Positions 1 to 12,643 of a stretch of 64,000 nucleotides of DNA are shown here, one piece after another. Both the position numbers and the translations under genes were made by a program. Below the pieces are notes generated by a model. It was not told the DNA's origin. It saw only the letters and a program-made list of their open reading frames with translations, and searched no databases. The stretch lies in contig JAVHJL010000003.1 of assembly GCA_036971715.1 (NCBI GenBank), positions 4,704,839 through 4,768,838 on the forward strand. Direction: 5' to 3'. The stretch's first letter is position 1, and every line of letters begins with the position of its first letter. Source of the DNA: Arthrobotrys musiformis (lineage: Eukaryota > Ascomycota > Orbiliomycetes > Orbiliales > Orbiliaceae).

Positions 1-1319
1 CTATGCAAAGCGGTTACCTTACGTAAGCTATGAGCGATACAAGCCACAATTTCTGAAGCTCCGGAAATGCTAATGAGCGGTGTATACATTAGGAGACGTA
101 AACAGACATATAACACCTTAACCAGTGTCACGAGTTTCAACTACTTCTCCAATTCACTTGAGAAGCTTCACAACGACGTTCACATGCAAGTTGGTGGTAA
201 TGGTATCATGGGCCTCATTTCATTCGCGGCTTTCGATCCTATATTTTGGTAAGTAGCAGAACGTCAGTTGCAACATATGTTATTCTCGCTGGCCTCACTA
301 ATTTAAACCTAGGCTTCATCATAACAACATCGACCGTATGCTTGCGATTTGGCAAGCCGCTAACCCTGGAAGATATCTTACACCAGATACCGCAACTCCT
401 TCATTCCAGCGAACTGTTGAAGATGGGGACAAAGATGACTTAAATACCCCTTTGTATCCCTGGAAACATCCCAATGGAAAGTTTTGGACGTCTGCCGATG
501 TAAAGGATGTCCAAGATATTTGGAGCTCTGGATACGGGTACCCAGAAGTCCCCTGCTACCACCAGGGCGATACAAATACATTGGACGACTTTGCTACGGA
601 GGCGATCAACAAACTATATAGTGACGTTAACGCACCCAAAATCAAAGGACGTTCCGCTGTCCAGGCTGTTGCTGCAGGCCAGAATGTTACCGAATGGGAT
701 ATTAACATTATCGTCGACCAAGCGGAGCTACCTGGAACCTTTTCGATCTATGTCTTCCTAGGAAACCCGCCAGCTGATCCTAAAAACTGGGACCTGTCTT
801 CACAGAAGGTTAGCACCATGACTCTACTCGGTACCCCAGGCGTAGCCAAGATGAGCAAATTGGAGGGCATGACAATTCCCTTGGGACCACTTCTTGCAAA
901 GAAAGGGGTTAAAGGCACGGATAAAGAGATCCAAGACTATTTAGCTAAATACCTGGTGTGGACTTGTTTGAGTCTTAATGACGAGGTAGTTATAAGCCAT
1001 CTTCCAAATTCGTTCGACGAGCTGCGCTGACGTATATATGCAGGGAACCACCCAACCACATGACGTCAAAACTATGAAGTCCCTCAAGGTTGCTGTCACC
1101 AGTAGGAGTGTTGTCATGCCCACTGATATGAAGGCTAAGCCAATAATTGGAAAGGCTACAATACAGACAGCGGCAACAAAGGACAAAGCAAAGAGCGGTG
1201 GTGCCTCTACACTTTCTGAACTAACACATACAAAGCTCAAGAGCGGCGCTGAAGCCCACCTCCGTATTGGAATTCTTCCTGATATCCAGAACACTACCGT
1301 CACTGGCGGCAAGATTTAA
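1..1319 (+). CDS. Tyrosinase (polyphenol oxidase), 5'-partial
   Basis: Type-3 copper enzyme that oxidises phenols to quinones, as in melanin formation. Only the CuB half and C-terminal part lie in the window; the CuA half would be upstream. Visible motifs are LEKLHNDVHMQVGG and, across an intron, FDPIFWLHHNNIDR, which supply the CuB histidines. Model: exon to 248, intron 249-312, exon 313-985, intron 986-1043 (GTAGTT donor, GCTGAC branch, GCAG acceptor), exon 1044-1319. Both introns restore the frame. The exon-1 frame has a stop at 31-33, so another intron probably lies just before codon 67 and the true upstream exon boundary is not resolved. The tail after residue motif SLKVAVTS matches the usual end of the tyrosinase core. 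No signal peptide can be judged. Family call is firm; substrate is unknown. Confidence 0.85.
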
Positions 1320-2738
1320 GGGGGCAGCTAGGGTTATCCTTTACACAGTTCTTCGTACTTTGGAGGACCTTCAAGGAGTTTCACTTAAGATTCACCTGTC
1401 GTGGGCGTCATAATTTTCCCACAATCAAATCCGTGAATTAAATTTCTCATAGTTTGTGTATATTGGAGTTTATAGAGAGATATTGACCGGTCTAGATAAG
1501 TAGCTGTATTTCTACCGGATGTACTTTTACTACAACAATTGCAACGTCTGATGTTGTTTCGTACCCAGCCTACCCGGGGTGTACCTCATCTCTGATGGTG
1601 GGATTTTTAAAACACAGTTTCCTTGAGGCCGAGCTCCCGTCCGAATATAAGACGATAATCGGTGAGTGCTAAGCTAATGTTCCATCGCATCCGTATTCCT
1701 TTATGAGATCAAATTAGGAAACTCACGACTAGACATTCTGGCCTCGCAACGCATTACTGTGTTGATCCCTCATCGGCTTTCCAAAGCGATTTCGGGTGCA
1801 ACACTTCTAGCTTCTGTTAGCCCGCAGGTGCTCTGGAGTATGCTTACTCGGCCATGGTCTTAGGTGCGATGGTCGATGATGGCTCTCCCAAAAAGGGACT
1901 TCGTTATAGAGACCTAGAAGCTCTATAAAACTTTAAAAAAAGATGCACTTGTATCGGACACCTAAGGCGGAGCGTTGGGGCTATTAATGGATAGACGTTC
2001 CCTGCAAAGTGTCAAATAACCTAGACTAATGTTGTAATGTGCCAGAGAAACCATACTATTCTACAGTTTTAGTATGAACTTCCGGAGAGCATCATTCATT
2101 CATTCATCGTTTATTACCAAAGGTCTTGGGATGATTTTATGTTTTGGATGTGCTAGGGTTAGTCTCGGTGCTCGGGTTACTCTGTTGGAGCTGGAACTGA
2201 GTCGAGATCTCGAGCGACATGCTCCGCGTTAACCATAAGAAGGTTAGGTCCGTGGAGAATATTTATATCGGCTGCGCGCCTAATATATGGCGCCGCGACT
2301 AGAATTGATGGTTGGATTTGCTTTGGATTTGCTTTGGATTTGCGTTGCGAATGTTGGAGTTTTGCTATGTTGCACAAGGGACTTCTAGGAACGCGTTCCA
2401 CAGGCCAGGGCATGGGCATGTAAACAACCTCACACATCCGTTCGCAGTTGCTATTGAACCCCCCGCTCCTGGTGAGGGTGTGACAGCGCCCGACTCAACT
2501 TCTCACGAGCCCAGTTGAAAGTTTCCCACAGAAAAAGAAGCCCTGGTGGCGAGCCTGTCCCCGGGGTGAGAGGCAAGGGGTGAGCTGGTCTCATACCAGT
2601 GATCTATTTCTTTGACGGCAAAGACTGTGGAGCCTTACCGACACAAACAACTAGTCCCAACTAGTGTTCTTACCGTTTTTATACTCCAGACTACCAGACA
2701 TAAAGTGACCTCCAGACTCCTAAACATACTCTACCAAC
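1320..2738. other. Intergenic, no gene seen
   Basis: Only short, compositionally random reading frames occur here. The one local feature is a small tandem repeat of GGATTTGCTTT-like units at about 2317-2345. The stretch just before 2739 probably holds the helicase promoter and leader, but no clear TATA element was identified. Confidence 0.5.
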
Positions 2739-5700
2739 ATGTCCTCCTCTCGTCACCGACGGACGCCGTCGACCTCAACTAAAGGAAAGCACAGGAGAAT
2801 GTTTACAGGCCTTGCAGCACTCCCCCTCGAAACCTTACTTCATATCGCTGGGTACCTATCAAACGATGACGTTACCACCTTCACTAGGGTCCTGCCTTGC
2901 ATCAATACCCTCGTTGCCCGGAAATCGTTTCGAAGATGGCAGAAACTATTGGACGATTTCAACTATCACCTCAATAGTACATTCGATGCTATTGATGATG
3001 ACCGCCAGCAAAGCAAAAAGTTGTCTGGGCCGGTAAATGCGACAGCCTTATCAGCTGGAGCGAGCAAAGCAAACAACTTTGAGGACGTCTACTTACCTCA
3101 AACTTTGGCGCAAATGGGGTTAACGCTTAGAGACGGACAGGGCATTCAGCTGGATGACATTTTTCTATCGCTCCAAGAGTTGGGGAGCGGTAATGGAACA
3201 ATGTTTTCTCCATTGGTGGATTGCCTAGATGCCGATGAAAGTTCAAGGGTACTCCGGTATGCTCTTGACGTGGTCCTACCTGTCAACTCTGTCAGATCAT
3301 TGCTGCCACCCGCCATATCTACGTCCATTGATTCGCTTCAACCTACCGTCTCTGACTTCATCCTGTTAACCGGGTATTTGTTTTTTACAGAGTTACAACC
3401 TCAAGATCTGATGACGTTGCTCCCACGATACTCAAAACGCGGATACATAAACGAGCAAGCCCTCGCCGAATATCTATCATATCTTTTGTTATTCTTGAAA
3501 ATTTTCAGAATAATTGGGGCTTGTGTACTAGATGTTATCCGATCGATCAAAAGCGAAACAGCGGATCGGGTTCAATGGAAGTTCGCTAATGGTTCTCCAC
3601 TATCTGGCCACGCTCTCCAAATTCTGGAGCGGCGGATTGAGAGTTGGTTCGCTAATTTCTACGAGACGCAAATATTTTCCCTCGCAGGCTCTAAAAAACC
3701 CACGCTAACAAGGGAGCAACAAATATTTGTGGATTATGATATTCAGAAAGGAGAGATATTTAAAGTTAGGGCCTATGCAGGGACCGGAAAAACCAAATGT
3801 CTGGTAGACTACGCGAGCAAACGGCCTCGAAAGAAAATCCTTTACGTGGCATATAACAAAATGGCCAAGTTGGATGCGGACTTCAGATTCAAAGATTGCT
3901 ACAATGTAGGTATACCCCTTGTCGCTAGCAATCGGAGTATCCTAACAAAATCGCGCCGCATAGGTAGATTGCAAGACGCTTCATAGCGTTGCATTCAATG
4001 CCCTCTCTGTCGTCAATCCGGTCGTAGATCTACAAGTCAAGGGGAAGGCCATCAGTGGATCAGAGAGAACATCTAGCCCGTCCTCACGCCGGGGCAAGTT
4101 TGCACGGATACAATCAGCGCCTACCGAAAACAGGTTCCTCCAGAACTGGGACATAGATGCGATCGTACAAGCCTTGGGCTTGACTTTAGACGCTGTTGCG
4201 CCTGTTTTCACCACTAGCTACGAGTGGGAAGACGGGCTTTTAAACTGGATGAGCTATAAAAATAGCAACAAATCAACTGTCGGTACTGCAGAGAATCAGA
4301 AGAACCCTGAAAGCTTGGCCAGAGTTATTACTACTGGTATCGATCGGTTTTGCAATTCAGGGGACCCCAAACCTACAATAGCCCACCTCTCCCTTGGGCA
4401 GTGCCGTACTAGGCTATGCAATCCCACGTTGGCTACAAATTGGCTCAAGATATTGTGGAGGAAAATCGTTTCTGGAGAATCACCGCAAATGACACACGAT
4501 TGCTATCTCAAGATGTTTTCTCTAACGGCTGATCTGGCGGCTGATCATATTACCTTCGGCAAGTATGATATTGTAATGTTTGATGAGGCGCAGGATGCGA
4601 ACCCCTGTATGGAAAATATCATTCTGAGGCAGAGGGGGGGTGCTGGTATCATAATTATTGGAGATCCATATCAAATGATCTATGGATTTCGGGGCGCCAA
4701 AAATGAGTGTTTCGATGACGAGAAGCTACCGCCCAGTCAGACTTTCCACCTTACGAAAAGCTTTCGGTTCGGGAAAGACATCGCCGACGTAGCAAATATC
4801 ATCCTTAGCACGATGGGAGAAACCAAACTTGTCCGTGGAGGGAACGTGAATGCCCCATCGCCAGCAGTATTTTTACCTCCCGTCAAAGGCTGTAACGATA
4901 CCGCGCCACCTAGTCAACATACTGTTATATTTCGTAGTAACACAGGTAAGGTACACCACTTTTGAATACATAATTCGTTTCAGGAGCTAACATATGGTAG
5001 AATTAATTAAATACTTCTTTTCATCATTCGCAAAAGCTCCAGACAAAACCATTTGTTTGAGGACAAGCGCCGCGAACGCCTCCACGGCTGTTATCCCCCT
5101 TCTCAAGGCAGGATATTTCCTTTACAAAGGTCAAGCACAAAAACATCTTAGGTTGAGGGGGGTAACGTCATTCGAGGAAGCTAAAGCCTATGTTCGAAGG
5201 GAAGAAAGCTCCGAAAGTTCAGACTGTGACGAAGTCGATCTCCCCGCACTTGCCCTCATTGTGGGTATGGAAGAGTATTATCAGGCGGAAAAGGGCATTG
5301 GCGGTACTTCCTTTTTAGAAATGCTAGAATCTTCCGCGCGCCGCATCGTCGATGTTGAAAGGCTTGCAGATATTATTCTCACAAATGCGCATCAATCAAA
5401 GGGGCTAGAATGGGATGATGTCATCATTGCTGATGATTTTGTCAGCGGATTGGAGGACCGACCCGGTCAAGCAAAACCAACGGAGTCAACAAACCTCCTC
5501 TATGTAGCCTGTACTAGAGCGCGAAGACGACTTCAACTTTCCCAGAGGCTTGCCTATTTTCTCATCCGCCGCCTTGGAACCTTTCGTTTCTTCATATCCC
5601 CTGAAGGAAGTTCCGTATGCCCATGCTGTCGAGGTAAAAATCCATTCAAATCATTTTTAGGTGATTATCTCGCTGCAGTGGGCTCTAGCCACGGGATAGA

Positions 5701-6226
5701 TACCTCAAATTACCTGTCGACTATGCCATCGCCATGCATTGGCTACGAAGCCTTAACGCCTCGCCGAAATCCTTTTTCATCCAATGGTTGGATAGATCGC
5801 AGAAATAAGCCCGTTAATCCAGCCGAGATTCCCAAGTGTGTGAATTTACCCGAGATTGCCTGCGTCAATTGCATTCTAGCCTGGAGGTCTTTGACGAACA
5901 AAATGCACGGGGACCTTTTCAGATTTGCTGAAGGCATCAAAGACCGTCTCGGATTTGGAAAACATCCTCACCATGGCGATTATTCTATCTTTTGGGCTGG
6001 GAGGTTCGCACCTAACATGACGAGCATGCTTCCACGACCGGGAAATAGGTCATTGAGGTCGGCTTACACCCGAGGCATGCGAATTGGGCTTCAGGCCCCG
6101 CTCAACGTTGGATCAATAGACGAGAGCCAAACTGCCTGGAGCGATTTTGTGTTTGGGAAAGCTAGAGACTCTGGCGCGGAGTATGACGACGATGACGTCG
6201 ATGAGTTCATCAAGACCTTTGGATAA
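2739..6226 (+). CDS. F-box/UvrD-family DNA helicase, FBH1-like
   Basis: Superfamily 1A helicase of the FBH1 type, which in eukaryotes removes Rad51 from DNA and, through its F-box, acts in an SCF ubiquitin ligase. Model: exons 2739-3905, 3964-4945, 5001-6226; 1124 residues. Intron 1 (58 nt) and intron 2 (55 nt, GCTAAC branch) both restore frame and join conserved blocks. An F-box-like segment (LPLETLLHIAGYL) is near residue 28. Helicase motifs in order: Walker A AGTGKT at 347-352, the motif after intron 1 CKTLHSVAFNAL, Walker B MFDEAQDANP near 596, GDPYQMIYGFRGA, LTKSFRFG, NAHQSKGLEWDDV, and YVACTRARRRL near 884. All key residues are intact. The C-terminal 200 residues contain paired cysteines (CPCC, CVNC) that could bind zinc. 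It is probably an accessory paralogue, given its subtelomeric place. Domain call is strong; in vivo role is inferred. Confidence 0.88.
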
Positions 6227-6773
6227 ATTGAGCCGAATTTGAAGGAACGGGTGGAAACTCCCATGTATATTTTAAGGTCACCGTATAACTAACATAACTA
6301 TTCAAAGAATCTGTCGACTCCGTTGGATTGGGGTGGTACATTTGTGTTCTGATATTAGAGCTCTCATATTGGATGTGATGGTTTTTGAAAGGTCAGGCAG
6401 GCGTCTGGATGGTTAGAGTTATAATTACTTTTCAAATTGACTCCGCGTTATTGCGTATACCCCACTTGCTATCGCGTATTAAGTATTGTTCGCTATCGTG
6501 TATAGGTACTCTCGTCAATGCCATATAATATGATAATTACCTATGCGTGCATATATCGATGGTTATTACTAATTCCTTACATCGAGGAAGTCTTTTGCCA
6601 CAAATAGTAAGGTAGGCATAATATCTGAACTTCCAAGTGTGCATGTGGTTAGTTTAGCTATAGCCAACTATTATACTACGGCCAGTTGATGCTACTATTA
6701 ATATTAAAACATGATCTCGCAACGCCTCGACTTGGCAAGAGTTCGCTCCAGGCCACAACTTCATATATCCTAA
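6227..6773. other. Intergenic between convergent genes
   Basis: This AT-rich spacer lies between the 3' ends of the helicase gene and the SH3-domain gene. It should hold both polyadenylation regions. No reading frame or structured repeat of note was seen. Confidence 0.5.
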
Positions 6774-9700
6774 CTAGTTTCTCCTTCTTCCTCTTAAATT
6801 AAAATCTAGATTCCCAACTTGAGTTAAACACCACTTCGGAACCCATCCTTCCGACCTTGATTTGCCATGCATTTTAGCGCCCCAAACCGTGTTCGCATCC
6901 TCCTCTTCGTAATCAACCTTGATCATATCTCCGACTTGTACATCAATTTCGCCTTCTTTCTTTGCATCGTATTGTGCCCAGACCCTGTACGTCATACTAG
7001 TAGAACGAGATGACGAGCGAGAATGACCTGATGGTTGAGATGGCGTAAATGGGCGGGAAAGTTGTATGTCATTCTCAACGGAATGTGGCTGAGCGGTCGG
7101 GTTGCTTAATAACTTGTCTTGAGACCGTACTGCGACTGGCGAGGCATTGAGCTCGTCAGGGAAAGCGGGAAGTGGTGGAGGAGGTGGAATGAAAAGTGTG
7201 GGTTTGGGACTTGGGGTCCTTTTTCGGCGGTGGAATGGCTCCGGGGATGGTGATGGCCTCCGCTCTCTCACAAAGCTACGAGCGGGCCGGATTGACCTAC
7301 TGGAGTCGGGAAGCTCTAAGCCACCGGTTTGAATTTGCTGGGGTGGTGTTTGGGGTAAGGGCGGCTCAGGTTCTTGGTCCGAGTCGTCATATTCGTTTTC
7401 TTCGGCCTCTACAGCGATCTTGTGGCTGACTGTTGCCCGACGGAGGAGAGTTGGCATAGAAATTTCGAAAGTAGGGAGCTCGACAGCCGCTGGGGATATC
7501 GTAGATGCTGAATCTAGTTCGAAGACCCCCTCTTCAATCTCCCCAGTGCTCTTCCCAACTGTTGTCACTACCCTTGCAAGGCTGTCGCAAAATAGGTCTC
7601 GCACTGTATTGGGGGTTTCAGATATGGAAGTTCGTAGGAAAGCAAGCGCAAAACGGGGGCCTCTTACACTGTCTAGTAGGAAACATATAACTGGCTTTGC
7701 CGCTCAGGCGCCAGCACCGCGGATCCCCATCCCCAGACCTATCAGCAATTGCGGAATCATGGGCCAATACGAAAGCCTTTTCGCCGATACAACAGGCTTC
7801 GATAGACTCCCTAATGTTGCGCTCCTTCGTAAAGTAACTAGGCAGTACTGCGAAGAGTTTATTAGTTTTGCGTGAGAGCGAGAGCGAGAAGAAGACCCTT
7901 ACTCTCTTGGGACATTATCCTATCATTGGAAAAACTTTGCACCAGTATACGAATGGAATTTAATTCGTCGTCCTTTAGTAGGGCTAATTTGCTGTTATTG
8001 AAGAATCCGCCAAAGAACGCTATATTGTCGACATCAACTGCTGCCTCCTCAATTACGCTATATAATGAGGATCAAGTTAGCGCTAGAGTAGACGGCCCTG
8101 CTAGAGGGCAGGTCCAGCGTGGGCCGGGTTTTAATTCTATACATACCATTCATATTCCTTCCTTTCATCTTCTTCTATATCAAACCATCTCCTCATTTTG
8201 AGGCGATTCCGCCAAAAATTGAACCATCCAAAACTGTGCGATGCACTTTGCTGAATTGTCCTCCCACCACCTTCAAATCGTAACCGCAATCTCCCGGATC
8301 CCAGTTTTTCCTCAATGGCATCAATACCTACTGCGTTTTCGGGGGGCGAGAGAACTGCGTCGTCCACTCCCATCGTTAAGGTAGTATAGGTCTGTTGAGG
8401 GTGGATTTTTGGTGCAGCTCGAACATAGCAAGTGAAGTTTCGATTTCCGCACTTAAATTGCAACATACTCCTGCCACTATCTTCGAATAACGCCCCGGGT
8501 CGACTAGACTCTTGGCTTAGTCTTTCGGCCAAACCCTTCCGACGGACGATACGGTGCTGCGATATCGAAACCTCCTTCGTGGTTTTCGAAAGAAATTTCC
8601 AAACACCATCTATCCTGATATCCGCTGATGGAGATATTTCAAGATTACCAAAGGCAGAGAGTATTGATATTGTATCCATGTCCTCAGTATAAACGGAAAT
8701 CAACTCTTGGCCAGCCCGCATTCCGACAATCGCCAAATTTGTTGCTATTCGAGTCCGGAGAAGATTGGCCATGACATCCTCGAATTGGCGTTCCTCTAAA
8801 TTTCCCTCGCGTCACTGTTAGCATGGCAAATTGTTGATTGTCACAAACAGGAAGGCTTACTTAGGGGACTTGGGCAGCGGATGTAGAGCTCCAGATTTGA
8901 CTCTTTGGCGACAACATTAACAAGGACAAAACAACCTGGGGCCCTAGAATTTCTTGAGCCAAGTGCGAGGATTGGAAGCGTAAATGCACCAGCTAGAGGT
9001 AGTTTAGCATCCGCATCTTCAGCACGGTTTCCATGAGGTAACCCACCTCTATAATCCGTGAGCTCATGTTGTTTGATCCCAGCTGTTGTGGTTTTACAAC
9101 GACAAGCGAATAATGGCAAAGCGGCCGGTCCAATAGCATCAAAAGACAGGAACAAAGCAGGATTAACTGTAGCATGGGGACATAAACAACTTTGGCGGGC
9201 CTCGTCAAGGTATATTTCAATATCCCTAGAGACTCAGTTAGCATGGCGATGCAGCCCAATACTTTTGTCTGGTAAAACGAACAGATCATAGCCCTTTGGT
9301 GCCTCGAAAGCCGGAATTTGACCGATGGAAACCTTCCGGATGTGATTTGAGGGTAGCTCTGCAAGGAAGGATGATGAACTACGAGGGCTTTGATACGAGG
9401 ACTCCGGTGTGGAAGTCCTCTCCGCGGTCTCTAATAGTGCAGGCGTAGACACTCCTGATAACGGACCGGCCATAGCGTCTTCCAATGCCATTGTCTCCAT
9501 AACGAACTCCCCGCGAGCAAGCTCAGTAATCATACAAATACAAGCCACAGCGTCTAAAGATTGGGTCAAAACCAGACATATAGAAACTTAGAGCGTCAAA
9601 AATGATGCAAAACACACCTTGATCATTACTGAAGTGATAATTGATGGTGTTTGGCTCTTGTCGGATCTTAAGGCACGGGCCATCTTTTTCACGACCAGGC

Positions 9701-12643
9701 AACAAATGCGTGACGTTAGCCATGGGTTCATCGATGCAAAGAGTATCGTCATGAAGGTCCACTTTTGTCCATCTACGGTCAGATACTGATTTTTTCGTAT
9801 TAGTATAACAGCCACAGAGCGGAGTTTCTCGATTATGTCTTACCATCTTGCGTCAGAACGCACAGCCCTGATCCGCTTCTTACGACCAATCTAGTTGATC
9901 TTGCCCAGCTGTTATGTAGAATGACAAGATAAGAACTGTAAAATTCTTGATTAAATATATCAGGTCTGCTCTTGACGGTAATATTGCTTAGGTGGCTGTA
10001 CCCATAGTTAGCGTGCATGAAAGTCCCACCAAAAGAAGAGAAGAAAATGACAAATTTATACTTACAAGGTCGCTTTGATCTCTTCTTTACGGGACATTCT
10101 TGAAGCCCAAAAGTTTCGAAGTTGCTCGTGCAAAGGCTGTGTCCATGCCACAAGAAATGCAGATTCATTTGTGGCCGCCCTTTTATTCGCGGGAAGTTTA
10201 GGTAGGCTCCATTTATCCAGTTGTATGTCGCCTTTGGTACCAGTTAGAACGGGCCCTAATCAATTATTGGCAACAGAACTTACTTGGGCCAGCACCGGCT
10301 GTCAATGATATCCGTTCGCCAAGGTAAGTAAGAGTCCCAGTTCCTTCAACCTGAAGACCATTCTCGAAATGTCTAAGGTCTCTAACTCTGAATGTCACCG
10401 CCGGGCCCATAATCCGAATTTTTTCTTCCCATACGACTTCCACAGTGTTAGATCTATGAGGTCAAGACCTAGACGGGTATCAATTAACACTTACAATCAC
10501 ACCACAATGACTTAGTTTCCTTGAGGTATTCAGAAACTTTTGCGAACTCTAAATATAGTTTTAAGTAATCACCATCTTGCCATGCTGTAGGTTCGTCTTC
10601 TTCGAGGTAAAGCTTTTGCTTCCGGATTGATCGGTATTGAATAATCATGAGAGACTTCACCGGTAAGCCATCAGTCCAATTACTGTTATTCGGGGGTAGA
10701 TATCGGATATTCATTGATTTGATAGTATTCTCTGCAGATATCCTTAAAACAGAGTCGACGATTAGTCAGTCTCTTTAGGGTGTGGTTAGGAGTTAATCTC
10801 ACCCTAGGCGAACACAGCTTGCCACTAGTATCCTCCCACGTGTGAGTTTGTTCTGAAAGGCTCTTTCATCTTTCCCTTGGCCGCGGTGGTTCAATGGGAC
10901 GCTATTCTTCGCTAGAGGGACCGACGTTGTCCCAGCGACATCGTTCTCCCACCGAACCCATTTGCTCTCGAGTATCACTCCGTCCGCGAGGCATCTAGCC
11001 GCCTGATGTGCGAGAAACGTAACAAGAGATGCTTCGAACGCCCGTTGATCTGCAATAGTAAAGACGTGAGTTTTTCGTTAATTCGATGAATTTCTCTTCT
11101 TGGTAAGAGCCAGGTCATACTTTTTCGCAGCGGGATGCTGATAATATACGGCCTTTCATCGAAGTTGTCGCCTCGTTTCGATGCCTCCGGGTCATCAATC
11201 CGTGGTGCATAGAGGGTATACTCCCTTTGCATAAGGTCCGAACTCTCATTTTTTACAATGATAGTCCCAGGACCACCTTGGAACTGATTGTTAGCACAAC
11301 TACACTCCATATTTCTTGGTCCCACGGCCGAATATTAATGGAGTAGTATCCGATTACATTTAATTTTCCCAAGGGATGCATGGTGAGAGTCCTGAAAAAC
11401 GCCCTTCATTATTCGACTGCAGTTGCAACAAAACATTGGCTGGTTGGAGATTATCGACCCGCCCAGGAAAAAATCCGGATTGACGGTGACTTCGCGACAA
11501 ATGGACGCCATTGGATTGCGGCGGGAGATCGAGAAGTTCCTATCATTATATATCAGGATGAGCCTTCTGGGACTGATCAAATTTCGAGGATACTGGATTC
11601 GAGAGCAGCCCACATTTTGACCTTCGCCATCTTCTTGTACCCAACATCCGAAGACGCAAAAAACAAGGGAAATCCTTCAAAGGTTTTCGGTTTTGAGGAT
11701 GAGGAAATATGAGTAGCCTCGGGGCGCAGCACATGGTCGCCACTATGTCTTTTACCATGTAGTGATAGACTCCGACGCTGCCTTCCTTCAGCCAACATGT
11801 GCTCTAGCACGCTCAAGGCTTGTTGCAGATCGGCTCTTTAAACCCCCACTGAAAGTTAGCTTAGGATGGCTTCCCCTTGCCCATATATATATATATATAT
11901 ATATATGCCCATTGGTCGTTGCGTACCGATTCAAGATATTAATGTAGGCATCTATGATGACATAGTGTTGATGAAGGTCCTCTTTTAGAGCCCGGATGTC
12001 ACCACCTTCCGTTGTCCACTGTATCAATTTATAGCCCTTTGAGAACCATATCTTCCAGCTCCAACTTGAATCCAACCTGTCGGTATATTTTTCTACGATC
12101 GACTCCAGTCTACGCAATGTGACTCTGCATCCATCCACCATCTCCCCGATCTTCTCCTGGTTCCGCGCATCGTGGGAGTTTCGACCGGGTTTACTGGTTT
12201 CTCTAGCGAGAGCCTCAAGAACGATGCTTAACGAAGAGAGCTGGGATTTGATCTATAGATTTAAAGAGCTTGAATGTAAGCTAGTCGATCGTATAAATCT
12301 CATTTATTAGTACGTCTACGCGTATTTGAACATTCCCGTTGCACGAAAATGGCTGGAGTTCACGGATATGCGCAAACGTTGAACGCCCTCGGCCTCGAGC
12401 CTAGACATACGAACCTCATTAAACTCCGAAGCCGCACCGGTTGGGCCGCTGGAAAAGCTATTGCTTAACCTTAAAGCGATTGTTGCTAGTTGGATTATAT
12501 CTAACCAAAACAGCCCGAATCTCAGTTAGAGCCCTTCTGTTTTCTCCCCCCCCCCCTTTTTTTTTTTTCGCGCAGCGCGATGAGTCGATGAAAGAAGGAT
12601 AACCAAAGCGTTACGAACCTCCAACGCCGACACCGAACGACAT
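6774..12643 (-). CDS. Large fungal protein: STAND-like N-terminal helical domain plus C-terminal SH3
   Basis: No overall function is recognised. The start MSFGVGVGD at 12643 is the usual opening of the fungal N-terminal helical domain found on STAND/NLR-like and related proteins; it continues through DIIQLATIALRL and SLSIVLEALA. The C-terminal exon (7603-6774) has acidic and proline-rich linkers (PPPPPLPAFP) and an SH3-like domain (YRVWAQYDA to EGWVPKWCL). Proposed exons on the minus strand: 12643-12619, 12500-12415, 12252-11927, from 11835, an unresolved part to 11330, 11283-11121, 11049-10803, 10742-10491, 10453-10284, 10231-10066, 9995-9844, 9785-9618, 9553-9263, 9225-8861, 8795-8147, 8057-7903, 7847-7668, 7603-6774. 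Most junctions keep frame with good donors and GCTAAC branches. Three places do not fit: about 11330-11700, 10491/10454 and 9263/9225, the latter two off by one base with standard signals. This means decay, sequence error or unusual introns. No NACHT or NB-ARC ATPase motif was found. Confidence 0.62.
11883..11906. repeat. (AT)12 microsatellite
   Basis: Twelve AT dinucleotides in a row. They fall inside the proposed third intron (11926-11836) of the STAND-like/SH3 gene, between its donor and the GCTAAC branch site, so length changes here would not alter the protein. Confidence 0.9.

Noticed and set aside
4946..4983. A 38-nt intron ending at CAG 4983 in the helicase gene
   Set aside because: It would put a stop a few codons later; the 55-nt intron to 5000 with a GCTAAC branch keeps the frame.
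7420..7875. 151-codon plus-strand frame opposite the SH3-domain gene
   Set aside because: The minus strand here carries three exons with proper splice signals and matching phases; the plus frame is its shadow.
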